64,000 nucleotides of DNA from assembly GCF_042648365.1 (NCBI RefSeq), contig NZ_JBHRXI010000010.1:124001-188000 (forward strand), given 5' to 3'. Shown here in pieces: positions 50,109 through 57,765 of the stretch. Source of the DNA: Lutimaribacter_A marinistellae. Its GTDB lineage: Bacteria; Pseudomonadota; Alphaproteobacteria; Rhodobacterales; Rhodobacteraceae. A program made the position numbers and the translations under genes. The notes below the pieces were generated by a model. It saw only the letters and a program-made list of their open reading frames with translations, had not been told where the DNA came from and made no database searches. Within the stretch, counting starts at the first letter, position 1; every line of letters begins with the position of its first letter.

Positions 50109-51737
50109 TCAGTGCCCGCCGAGTATCCCGGTGCGGACCGAGTAATTCACGGCAAGGCCGTAATCGGGGTCGTCCTCGCTGTCGACCATCAGGTGGCCCG
50201 CGCGGGTGAGCAGTTTGTGGCAATCCCGGCTCAGGTGGCGCAGCTGTATCGACTTACCCTCGGCCTCGTATTTCAAGGCCACCGCCTCGATCGCCTGCAG
50301 GGCGGATTGATCGACCACGCGGCTGTCGGCGAAATCGACGATCACCAGCGACGGATCGCCCGAGGGGTCGAACAGCTCTCCAAATCCTTCGGCCGAACCG
50401 AAGAAAAGCGGCCCCTGCACTTGGTACACCTTGGCGCCTTCGGGTGTCTCGTAGGTCTTGGCATAGATGCGCTTGGCATTGTTCCAGGCATAGGCCAGCG
50501 CCGAGACGATCACGCCGACCACGACGGCAACCGCAAGATCCTCCATCACGGTCACGACGGTGACGAGAACGATTACAAAGGCGTCGGTCAGCGGTACCTT
50601 GCGCAGGATCATGAGCGAGTTCCACGCAAAGGTTCCGATCACCACCATGAACATCACGCCGACCAGGGCGGCCAGCGGGATCTGTTCAATCAGAGGCGCG
50701 GCGAAGAGGATGAAAACCAGAAGGAACAGCGCCGCCGAGATTCCGGCAATTCGGGTACGACCACCGGATTTCACGTTGATCATCGACTGGCCGATCATGG
50801 CGCAGCCGCCCATCCCGCCAAAGAAGCCGGTGATGACGTTTGCCGTGCCCTGCGCGATGCATTCCTGGCTTGCGCCGCCGCGTTTGCCCGTGATGTCGCC
50901 CACCAGGTTGAGGGTCAGCAGCGATTCAATAAGGCCGATAGCAGCAAGGATCACCGAGTAAGGCAGGATGATCTTCAGCGTTTCCCAGTTGAGCGGTACC
51001 ATCGGAATATGGAACGGCGGAAGGCTTCCCTCGATCGAGGCAAGATCGCCCACGCGCGGCACATCAAGTCCGAAGCCAATTACGAGGGCTGCCACCACGG
51101 CGATCCCGGCCAGCGGTGCGGGAACGATCCGGGTAATGCGCGGCATGACCCAGATCACCGCCATGGTCAGCGCCACGAGGCCCAGCATCGTATAAAGCTG
51201 CATGCCCGAAAGCCATTCGCCGCCGCCCATGCCGTGGCCCGTGTTCTCCATGGTGCCCGGCACCTTGAACTGTCCCAGCTGCGCCAGAAAGATGACGATC
51301 GCCAACCCGTTGACGAAACCCAGCATGACCGGATGCGGTACGAGCCGGATGAATTTGCCCCATTGCATCACCCCGGCAACGACCTGGATCAGCCCCATCA
51401 GCACCACCGCCGCAAAGAGGTATTCCACCCCATGTTGCGCCACAAGGCTGACCATCACCACCGCCAGCGCACCGGTCGCCCCCGAGATCATGCCCGGCCG
51501 CCCGCCGATCAGCGCCGTTACAAGCCCCACGATAAATGCCGCGTAAAGACCGACCAGAGGGTGCACGCCCGCCACGAAGGCAAAGGCAACTGCTTCGGGA
51601 ACAAGGGCCAGGGCCACGGTAAGACCTGCCAGAAGTTCGATCCGCAAACGCCCCGGCGAGAATCCCTCATCGGGCATCCATCGCAGGTCAGGCATGGCAA
51701 AACGATTGGCGAACGAGGCCAGGAGGGCTCGGGTCAT
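50109..51737 (-). CDS. SulP family inorganic anion transporter
   Basis: A 542-residue protein with the N-terminal SulP membrane domain (about 25-410, sulfate transporter signature around P-E-A-V-A-F-A-F-V-A-G) and a C-terminal STAS domain (about 430-530, V-D-F-A-D-S-R-V-V-D-Q-S-A). SulP members carry sulfate, bicarbonate or other anions. The ATG at 51737 with CAGGACC ahead is preferred to the longer frame. The sulfate-activating sat-cysC gene is in the window but 20 kb away. Confidence 0.92.
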   Translation of the reverse strand: MTRALLASFANRFAMPDLRWMPDEGFSPGRLRIELLAGLTVALALVPEAVAFAFVAGVHPLVGLYAAFIVGLVTALIGGRPGMISGATGALAVVMVSLVAQHGVEYLFAAVVLMGLIQVVAGVMQWGKFIRLVPHPVMLGFVNGLAIVIFLAQLGQFKVPGTMENTGHGMGGGEWLSGMQLYTMLGLVALTMAVIWVMPRITRIVPAPLAGIAVVAALVIGFGLDVPRVGDLASIEGSLPPFHIPMVPLNWETLKIILPYSVILAAIGLIESLLTLNLVGDITGKRGGASQECIAQGTANVITGFFGGMGGCAMIGQSMINVKSGGRTRIAGISAALFLLVFILFAAPLIEQIPLAALVGVMFMVVIGTFAWNSLMILRKVPLTDAFVIVLVTVVTVMEDLAVAVVVGVIVSALAYAWNNAKRIYAKTYETPEGAKVYQVQGPLFFGSAEGFGELFDPSGDPSLVIVDFADSRVVDQSALQAIEAVALKYEAEGKSIQLRHLSRDCHKLLTRAGHLMVDSEDDPDYGLAVNYSVRTGILGGH

Positions 51738-51901
51738 GGGCTGGTCCTGTCTTGGGGTTTGCACTTTCTGCGGCGCGGCGCTTTTACCGGGATCAGTCGC
51801 CCGGGGATAGGGGGCGCACCGGGATGCAGCCATGCGCCTGACGCATGGCTTATAGGCCAGCCTTGCGGATTCCGCGATCCGCGACCGTTGACTGAGGGCT
51901 C

Positions 51902-52084
51902 TCAGCCTTGGTTCGGACCGCGCAATTGACGGATGGCCTCGCGCACCGCCTGCCATTGCTCGGCCTCGGCGGTCCGGTTCGCCGCGGCACAGCTTCTTGC
52001 CTTTTCCGCGGCCTCTGCCTCGGCCTTGTCACCATGTGCGCCGTAGAGGGCACGCGCGTATTGAGCTGTCTGTATCGCGTCCAT
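51902..52084 (-). CDS. Conserved small helical protein (60 aa)
   Basis: A 60-residue Ala/Glu-rich protein (M-D-A-I-Q-T-A-Q-Y-A-R-A-L-Y-G-A-H-G-D-K to R-Q-L-R-G-P-N-Q-G) predicted to be all helical. I recognise near-identical short ORFs in other Rhodobacterales, without function. GGAGGATGAC precedes the ATG, a strong ribosome site. It lies upstream of sulP and divergent from mtnP. Confidence 0.72.
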   Translation of the reverse strand: MDAIQTAQYARALYGAHGDKAEAEAAEKARSCAAANRTAEAEQWQAVREAIRQLRGPNQG

Positions 52085-52234
52085 GTCATCCTCCGGTTGG
52101 TTTGTCCGGTCGGTCGCCCGACTCGGACGGGTGGCCAGACTAGCACATTTCACGCCTCGCTTCCCGCCGCAGTTGCAAACCAGCCCGCCCCGGTTAACTT
52201 GCCCTTCAGCAGATGACTGACAGGGGCATGACAA

Positions 52235-53107
52235 ATGGCAGAGACGATGATCGCCGTGATCGGCGGATCCGGGATCTACGAAATCGACGGACTGGAAAAC
52301 GCGGAATGGGTCACGGTGGACACGCCCTGGGGCGCGCCATCGGACCAGATCCTGACGGGGCGCCTTGACGGTGTTGCGATGGCCTTCCTTCCGCGGCACG
52401 GGCGGGGGCATGTGCATTCGCCGACCGATGTGCCCTATCGCGCCAACATCGACGCGTTGAAGCGGCTTGGCGTGACGGACGTGATTTCAGTGTCTGCCTG
52501 CGGTTCGTTCCGCGAGGAGATGGCACCGGGCACCTTTGTAATCGTCGACCAGTTCATCGACCGCACCGTGGCGCGCGAAAAAAGCTTTTTCGGTTCGGGA
52601 TGCGTCGGGCATGTCAGTCTTGCCCACCCGACTTGCCCCCGCCTGTCGGACGCCTGCGAGACGGCGGCGCGCAGCGCGGGCATCACCGTTCATCGCGGCG
52701 GGACCTACCTGGCTATGGAGGGGCCTCAGTTCTCGACCCTGGCGGAATCGCGGATGTATCGTGAACACTGGGGCGCCGACGTGATCGGAATGACCAATAT
52801 GCCCGAAGCCAAACTCGCCCGCGAAGCGGAGCTTTGCTATGCCTCCGTCGCCATGGTGACGGACTATGACAGCTGGCACCCCGATCATGGCGAGGTGGAC
52901 ATTGCAGACATCATCGCGACGCTCAGCGGAAACGCCGACAAGGGGCGCGCGATGGTCCGCGGTTTGCCCGCCTTGCTTGGCACGGAACGCACGCCCTGTC
53001 CGCACGGGTGCGACCGGTCGCTTGACCATGCGATCCTGACGGCGCCAGATAAACGTGATCCCGCGCTTGTCGCCAAGCTGGATGCGGTGGCAGGGCGCGT
53101 CTTGTGA
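52235..53107 (+). CDS. mtnP: S-methyl-5'-thioadenosine phosphorylase
   Basis: A 290-residue MTAP-type phosphorylase. The phosphate site is G-G-S-G-I-Y (10-15), the P-R-H-G-R-G-H near 49-55 and the purine site M-E-G-P-Q-F-S-T near 163-170 are diagnostic. It splits methylthioadenosine to adenine and methylthioribose-1-phosphate. Apt, which rescues the adenine, lies 0.5 kb downstream on the same strand. Between them are a ribbon-helix-helix gene on the other strand and a small ORF. Confidence 0.95.
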   Translation: MAETMIAVIGGSGIYEIDGLENAEWVTVDTPWGAPSDQILTGRLDGVAMAFLPRHGRGHVHSPTDVPYRANIDALKRLGVTDVISVSACGSFREEMAPGTFVIVDQFIDRTVAREKSFFGSGCVGHVSLAHPTCPRLSDACETAARSAGITVHRGGTYLAMEGPQFSTLAESRMYREHWGADVIGMTNMPEAKLAREAELCYASVAMVTDYDSWHPDHGEVDIADIIATLSGNADKGRAMVRGLPALLGTERTPCPHGCDRSLDHAILTAPDKRDPALVAKLDAVAGRVL

Positions 53108-53119
53108 TCGTGGGGAGGG

Positions 53120-53293
53120 TCAGCTCTCCTCGTGTTCCTTCATGAAGCTGCGGATAAAACGCCGGATCTCACGGGCGGCCGAGGTGTCGAGCTCCTTGCA
53201 GAGCTCGACGAAGGCGTCCCGTTCATCCTTGTCCAGCCGCAGGACCAACTGGCTGTTTTTTTTGCTGGAACCCTTGGTCTCTTTCTTGCTCAC
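53120..53293 (-). CDS. Small ribbon-helix-helix (Arc/MetJ-like) protein
   Basis: A 57-residue ORF. After a Lys/Ser-rich start, residues 14-55 read S-Q-L-V-L-R-L-D-K-D-E-R-D-A-F-V-E-L-C-K-E-L-D-T-S-A-A-R-E-I-R-R-F, which fits one beta strand followed by two helices with the turn T-S-A-A, as in RHH DNA-binding proteins. It would dimerise and read inverted repeats. GTG start with CAGGAC ahead. The divergent promoter region contains the palindrome TGTATATACA, a plausible operator. Confidence 0.75.
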   Translation of the reverse strand: MSKKETKGSSKKNSQLVLRLDKDERDAFVELCKELDTSAAREIRRFIRSFMKEHEES

Positions 53294-53326
53294 TGTCGCG
53301 TGTCCTGCACTGAAGGCGCCCTCGCC

Positions 53327-53354
53327 TTGACTTTTCGGCTATGCGTTGTATATA
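53327..53354 (+). promoter_or_regulatory. Strong promoter driving the 42-aa ORF
   Basis: TTGACT and TATATA are separated by 16 bases, about 55 bases upstream of the 42-aa ORF start. The -10 element is embedded in the palindrome. Confidence 0.65.
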
Positions 53355-53356
53355 CA
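53347..53356. repeat. Perfect palindrome TGTATATACA, candidate RHH operator
   Basis: A ten-base self-complementary sequence centred between 53351 and 53352 lies over the -10 region, in the divergent gap between the RHH gene and the 42-aa ORF. It is the right size for one RHH dimer. Confidence 0.5.
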
Positions 53357-53408
53357 TAGTCTATTAACTTTCTGTCGAGCAACCTAAGAAAAAGAAAAGG
53401 ACAAGGCA

Positions 53409-53537
53409 ATGAATCTGCATGCTGCAAACGCATTTCTGCTGCGCGACCGTTCGGACTGGCGCAAACCGCATCTCAGCTGGCTGCCCTCTTCCCTTTACCG
53501 GTACTACAGCCATTCGCGCCTGCTGCTGAAAAAGTAA
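53409..53537 (+). CDS. Small ORF (42 aa) with strong promoter and ribosome site
   Basis: A 42-residue ORF (M-N-L-H-A-A-N-A-F-L-L-R-D-R to H-S-R-L-L-L-K-K) rich in Ser, Leu, Tyr and Arg, without an obvious transmembrane helix. It has AAAGGACAAGG before the ATG and a near-consensus promoter, so expression is likely. No family is recognised. It lies upstream of apt and divergent from the RHH gene, whose product may regulate it. Confidence 0.6.
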   Translation: MNLHAANAFLLRDRSDWRKPHLSWLPSSLYRYYSHSRLLLKK

Positions 53538-53605
53538 CTCTCTTGAACCACCAGGCAGATTGCGCCAAACACGGACGGTCTGCCGGTTCAGGAGAGGGGG
53601 GCGGA

Positions 53606-54145
53606 ATGCCCAAAAGCACATCGGTCAAGGATTACATCCGCACCATCGTCGACTTCCCGCATGAGGGAATCATGTTCCGCGACGTGACGACGTTGTTCGC
53701 CGATCCGCGCGGATTCCGCATGGCAATCGACCAGATGCTGCACCCCTATGCAGGCGAGCGGATCGACAAGGTCGTAGGGCTGGAGGCGCGCGGTTTCATC
53801 CTGGGCGGAGCCATTGCGCACCAACTCAGCGTGGGCTTTGTCCCGATCCGCAAGAAGGGCAAGTTGCCAGGCACAACGATCAGCCAAGACTACAAGTTGG
53901 AGTATGGCGAGGCCATCGTCGAAATCCACGACGACGCGATTGCGCAGGGCGAGCAGGTGCTCGTGGTCGATGACCTTCTGGCCACGGGCGGCACGGCGGC
54001 GGCCGGGATCAAGCTGATCCAGCGGCTGGGCGGCGAAATCGTATCTTGCGCGTTCGTGATCGACCTCCCCGATCTGGGTGGCCGCAAGGTTCTGGAGAGC
54101 ATGGGCATGGATGTGCATGCGCTCTGCTCATTCGAAGGAGCATAA
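53606..54145 (+). CDS. apt: Adenine phosphoribosyltransferase
   Basis: A 179-residue type I phosphoribosyltransferase converting adenine and PRPP to AMP. The PRPP motif V-L-V-V-D-D-L-L-A-T-G-G-T (about 119-131) and the N-terminal I-R-T-I-V-D-F-P-H-E-G-I-M-F-R-D are family-specific. The ATG at 53606 follows a GGAGAGG site. It completes the salvage of adenine released by mtnP. The 42-aa ORF ends 68 bases upstream. Confidence 0.96.
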   Translation: MPKSTSVKDYIRTIVDFPHEGIMFRDVTTLFADPRGFRMAIDQMLHPYAGERIDKVVGLEARGFILGGAIAHQLSVGFVPIRKKGKLPGTTISQDYKLEYGEAIVEIHDDAIAQGEQVLVVDDLLATGGTAAAGIKLIQRLGGEIVSCAFVIDLPDLGGRKVLESMGMDVHALCSFEGA

Positions 54146-54316
54146 AATCGCCTGTTCACAAGGTGTTGACTGGAAGCGCTGGCTCCGGTCGGCTTAGCGC
54201 GAGCGCACCCTGCTTCAAGACCGTGTAACGCGAATTTGGCGGTGATCCTCAGCCGTCGTGGCTCCGTATCCGTGTCGATGCCGCCAGAGGCATTGCAAAT
54301 GAGAGGAGGCACCAAC

Positions 54317-54799
54317 ATGCTTCGTACGACTGCAATTTCGACCGCCGCCGCCCTGATGATCGGTACTGCCGCATTCGCAGGTGGCCATTCCAAGGATATC
54401 GTCGACACCGCAATGGGCGCGGGTGATTTCTCGACCCTGCTGGCTGCGGCCGAGGCTGCGGGCCTGGTCGAGACGCTCAAGAGTGAAGGCCCGTTCACCG
54501 TGTTCGCACCGACCGATGCCGCGTTTGAAGCGCTGCCCGAGGGCACCGTTGAATCGCTGCTGATGCCGGAAAACAAAGAGCAGCTGACCTCAATCCTGAC
54601 TTACCACGTCGTCCCGGGCAAGGTCATGTCGGGCGACCTGAGCGACGGCATGATGGCGACCACCGTGCAGGGTGGTGACATCACCGTGGACCTTGGCGAT
54701 GGCGTGATGGTCAACGACGCGACCGTAACGACCGCCGATATCGAAACGTCGAACGGCGTCATCCACGTGATCGACAAGGTGATCATGCCCAAGATGTAA
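54317..54799 (+). CDS. Secreted fasciclin (FAS1) domain protein
   Basis: A 160-residue protein with a signal peptide (1-22, ending A-A-F-A) and one FAS1 domain. The H1 motif G-P-F-T-V-F-A-P-T-D-A-A-F-E-A-L-P and the H2 motif D-I-E-T-S-N-G-V-I-H-V-I-D are present. FAS1 domains mediate adhesion or surface contacts; bacterial ones are periplasmic or surface proteins of unclear role. The ATG at 54317 has a strong AGGAGG site; an in-frame ATG at 54299 lacks one. Confidence 0.93.
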   Translation: MLRTTAISTAAALMIGTAAFAGGHSKDIVDTAMGAGDFSTLLAAAEAAGLVETLKSEGPFTVFAPTDAAFEALPEGTVESLLMPENKEQLTSILTYHVVPGKVMSGDLSDGMMATTVQGGDITVDLGDGVMVNDATVTTADIETSNGVIHVIDKVIMPKM

Positions 54800-54828
54800 T
54801 GAGGGTGCGGGCGGTTCGCTTGACCGCC

Positions 54829-56250
54829 CTAACCGTTCCCGGCGCGCAAGACCGCGCCGGGGTTCATGATGCCATTCGGGTCGAGCGCGATCTTGATCTG
54901 GCGCATCACCGCAAGCTTTACCGGATCGCCATACAGCTCCAACTCGTCCACCTTCAACCGGCCGATGCCGTGCTCGGCACTGACCGAGCCCCCATACTCG
55001 GACACGAGGTCATGGACAGTCCGGTTGATCCGGGGCCGTTCGCCTTCGTGGTCGCGCCGGTCCCCCCACTTGGGCGGAAAAATGTTGTAGTGCAAGTTGC
55101 CGTCCCCAAGATGCCCGAAACAGTTGACCCGGAAAGCGCCGATATCGGCGATGGCGGCATTTCCCCGCTCGATGAACTCGGGCACGCAGGATAAAGGCAA
55201 CGAGATGTCGTGGCTGGAAATCGAACCGATGCGGCGATTGCCCTCGGGCAGATGTTCCCGAACCGACCAAAGCGCGTCGCGTTGCGCTTCGGACCGCGCG
55301 ATGACTCCGTCTGAGAGCAGCCCGCGCTCAAATGCCTTGGCAAACAATTCCTCCAACGCTTCGGTCGGGTCCGTACCGCCGGAAAGGCCAAGCTCGATCA
55401 GGACGGACCAGTCAGGAGGTTCTGCCCACGGCTGCCGTAGATCGGGCATTGTTTCCGTCAGGAAATCGAGACCTTGACGGTTGATCAGTTCGAATGCGCT
55501 CACCCCGTCTCCGACCTGATCGCGCGCCAGAGACAACAGATCGAGCGCCGCACGCGGAGAGGAAACGACCAGCATCGCAGTGCCGGTCGCCGCCGGGCGC
55601 GGGCTGAGTTTTAGCGTTGCCGCGGTGATGATACCCAACGTCCCCTCAGAGCCTATCAGCAGGTTGCGCAGGTCATAGCCGGTGTTGTCCTTGCGCAGTC
55701 GGCTCAACCCGTTCCAGATCCGCCCGTCGGGCAGCACCGCCTCAAGCCCCAGGCACAGATCGCGGGTATTGCCATAACGCAGCACGCCGACGCCGCCTGC
55801 ATTGGTGGCAAGATTTCCGCCAATGCGGCAGGACCCCTGGGCGGCAAGCGACAAGGGAAACAGACGATTTTCGGCCTCGGCAGCGGCCTGGATGTCGGAC
55901 AGGATCGCGCCCGCTTCGGCGATCATCACGTTTTCCGCCGGATAGACGGCCCGAATGACCGTCATCCTTTCAAGCGAAACAAGAAGGGGCGCGGGCAATT
56001 CAGGGGCGACCTGCCCCGATACCAGCCCGGTTCCGCCGCCATATGGCACCACCGGAACCCGCGCGGCATTCGCCTCCTGCAGAATGGTCGAGACATCCTC
56101 GACCGTTTCCGGCAAGGCCAGCAGACCGCCCTGCCCCTTGTAGCGGCCACGCGGCTCTTCGAGGTGTCGAGGTTCGGGGGCGCGCAGGCGCCCGACGGGC
56201 AGGCGTGCTGCAAGACGTTCGGCAAATGCGGTATCGGCGGGTGTCAGCAT
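54829..56250 (-). CDS. FAD-binding oxidoreductase (GlcD / D-2-hydroxyacid dehydrogenase type)
   Basis: A 473-residue flavoprotein with the PCMH FAD-binding domain (P-Y-G-G-G-T-G-L-V-S-G-Q, then N-L-A-T-N-A-G-G-V-G-V-L-R-Y-G) and the FAD-linked oxidase C-terminal domain (N-C-F-G-H-L-G-D-G-N-L-H-Y-N; S-A-E-H-G-I-G near the end). It belongs to the group including D-lactate, glycolate and D-2-hydroxyglutarate dehydrogenases. The start is uncertain: ATG at 56250 is chosen, but a TTG at 56286 would add 12 residues. Downstream of an MBL-fold gene. Confidence 0.9.
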   Translation of the reverse strand: MLTPADTAFAERLAARLPVGRLRAPEPRHLEEPRGRYKGQGGLLALPETVEDVSTILQEANAARVPVVPYGGGTGLVSGQVAPELPAPLLVSLERMTVIRAVYPAENVMIAEAGAILSDIQAAAEAENRLFPLSLAAQGSCRIGGNLATNAGGVGVLRYGNTRDLCLGLEAVLPDGRIWNGLSRLRKDNTGYDLRNLLIGSEGTLGIITAATLKLSPRPAATGTAMLVVSSPRAALDLLSLARDQVGDGVSAFELINRQGLDFLTETMPDLRQPWAEPPDWSVLIELGLSGGTDPTEALEELFAKAFERGLLSDGVIARSEAQRDALWSVREHLPEGNRRIGSISSHDISLPLSCVPEFIERGNAAIADIGAFRVNCFGHLGDGNLHYNIFPPKWGDRRDHEGERPRINRTVHDLVSEYGGSVSAEHGIGRLKVDELELYGDPVKLAVMRQIKIALDPNGIMNPGAVLRAGNG

Positions 56251-56289
56251 GAGCAAGTCATCGCCCGCATGGGACAGCGATGACAAGGG

Positions 56290-57123
56290 TTATTCGCCAT
56301 CGTCCAGATAGCGCGGTTCAAGCACGATGACGGTCGGACGGTCGGGTAGCGTGCGCAGCGACAGTTCGACCGAATGGGCACCGTCGCGAATGACCGCGAA
56401 ATCCTCGGAAATACCATCGAGAAACGCGTTGAGCGAGTAGCCCGAGAACCAGTGCATCGGGATAACGACCGAGGATTTCAGCCGTTGAAGCGTCGCGATC
56501 ATCTCGGGCAGAGGCATCGTCGTACCCCCGTCCACTGCGGCCATCACGACGTCCAGCCTGCCAAGCGCAGCAAATTGCGCGTCGTCGGGAACATGGTGCA
56601 AATGGCCCAGGTGACCGATGCATAGCCCCTCGACTTCGAACACAAAGATCGAGTTTCCTTTCGGCTCGATCCCTGAAAAAGCCGAACGGATGTCGGTGGA
56701 CACGTTGCGCACCAGAATCTCACCCAGATCCAGATGGTGATCGATCCCCTCCCCGAACGCGCCCCACCCGGGCAGAACATGTGGAATTCGCGGGTCCGGG
56801 TTTGCCGTCCAATGTGTGCCATGCGCATGGTTCATGGTGACGACATCCGGAAAGAAATCAGTCGTTCCGAGAAACCCGGTATAATCGGTCACCGCCGACA
56901 GCCCTCCAGGTGTCTGGATAAGAAAGCTCGCATGATGAATGTAGCGGATCCGAACCGAGAACTCCGGCACATCGGCCTGCCAACTGGCCGTGTGCAGGTA
57001 TTCTATGCCCGGCGCGGCATCTGCTATGGCGATGCAATGGCTGGGGCGGCGCTCTTGCGCGTGTGACTGGATTCCGAAAAGAACGAGGCAGAGCGCCAAT
57101 AGCATGTGTCTCATGCTTGGCAT
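56290..57123 (-). CDS. Secreted MBL-fold protein with atypical metal motif
   Basis: A 277-residue protein with a signal peptide (about 1-22, ending S-H-A) and a metallo-beta-lactamase-fold core. The classical H-x-H-x-D-H motif reads H99-A-H-G-T-H104, so Asp is replaced by Thr. Further His residues come in G-H-L-G-H-L-H-H near 170 and P-M-H-W near 225. The lost Asp suggests binding of a single metal or a changed reaction. The substrate is unknown. An alternative start at 57114 would not affect the mature protein. In line with the FAD-linked oxidase gene. Confidence 0.78.
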   Translation of the reverse strand: MPSMRHMLLALCLVLFGIQSHAQERRPSHCIAIADAAPGIEYLHTASWQADVPEFSVRIRYIHHASFLIQTPGGLSAVTDYTGFLGTTDFFPDVVTMNHAHGTHWTANPDPRIPHVLPGWGAFGEGIDHHLDLGEILVRNVSTDIRSAFSGIEPKGNSIFVFEVEGLCIGHLGHLHHVPDDAQFAALGRLDVVMAAVDGGTTMPLPEMIATLQRLKSSVVIPMHWFSGYSLNAFLDGISEDFAVIRDGAHSVELSLRTLPDRPTVIVLEPRYLDDGE

Positions 57124-57177
57124 TCTAGATCGGCTCTCGCCAAAGTCACGTTACGTAAACGCGGAAATTCTGGGCAG

Positions 57178-57765
57178 TCAGATCTGCCCTTCGACCCGGC
57201 CACGCCGATCAGAGCGCAGGCAGGCATAGAGGACATGCGTTCGCCAGCGTCCGTTGATCTGCAAATAGCTTTGCGCCACGCCCTCGTATTTGAAGCCCGA
57301 GCGCTCCAGCAATCCGCGCGACGCGCGGTTTTCCGGCAGGCAGGCTGCCTCGATCCGGCTCAGATCCATTCGGGTGAACGCGTGATGCACGACCAGGCCG
57401 ATCGCCTCGCGCATGTAACCCTGCCGCGCAAATGCCTCGCCCGTCCAATAGCCCAGTGTACCCGCCTGCGCGGGACCGCGGCGGATATTGTCGAGCGTGA
57501 TCGCCCCGACCAGTGCGCCATCGTCGCGCCGGAACAAAAACAGCGGTATGGCCGAACCGCTCGCAACCGACCGCTGTGCCCAGTAAACGCGGTTGGCAAA
57601 GGCCTTGCGCGTCAAATGGTCGGACGCCCAGCTGGGTTCCCAAGGGGTGAGGAAGGCCTTGGAGGCCTGACGAAGGGCGGCCCATTCCCGGAAATCGGAA
57701 TGAACGGGCGGGCGCAGGCTGAGCCGCTCGGTTTCGAGTTTCAGCTTGCGCTTGCCCAACAGCAT
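57178..57765 (-). CDS. GNAT family N-acetyltransferase (RimJ/RimL-like)
   Basis: A 195-residue acetyltransferase. It opens L-E-T-E-R-L-S-L-R-P-P and has the acetyl-CoA loop R-Q-G-Y-M-R-E-A near 115 and the C-P-E-N-R-A-S-R-G-L-L-E-R-S-G-F-K-Y-E-G block near 145, as in ribosomal-protein alanine acetyltransferases (RimJ/RimL). The target protein or small molecule is unknown. The ATG overlaps the M16 peptidase stop (TAATG), so it is co-translated with it. Confidence 0.9.
   Translation of the reverse strand: MLLGKRKLKLETERLSLRPPVHSDFREWAALRQASKAFLTPWEPSWASDHLTRKAFANRVYWAQRSVASGSAIPLFLFRRDDGALVGAITLDNIRRGPAQAGTLGYWTGEAFARQGYMREAIGLVVHHAFTRMDLSRIEAACLPENRASRGLLERSGFKYEGVAQSYLQINGRWRTHVLYACLRSDRRGRVEGQI

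Noticed and set aside
50010..51929. 639-residue open frame on the plus strand opposite the SulP transporter
   Set aside because: His/Gln/Arg-rich antisense translation of a hydrophobic membrane protein; the SulP frame has clear motifs.
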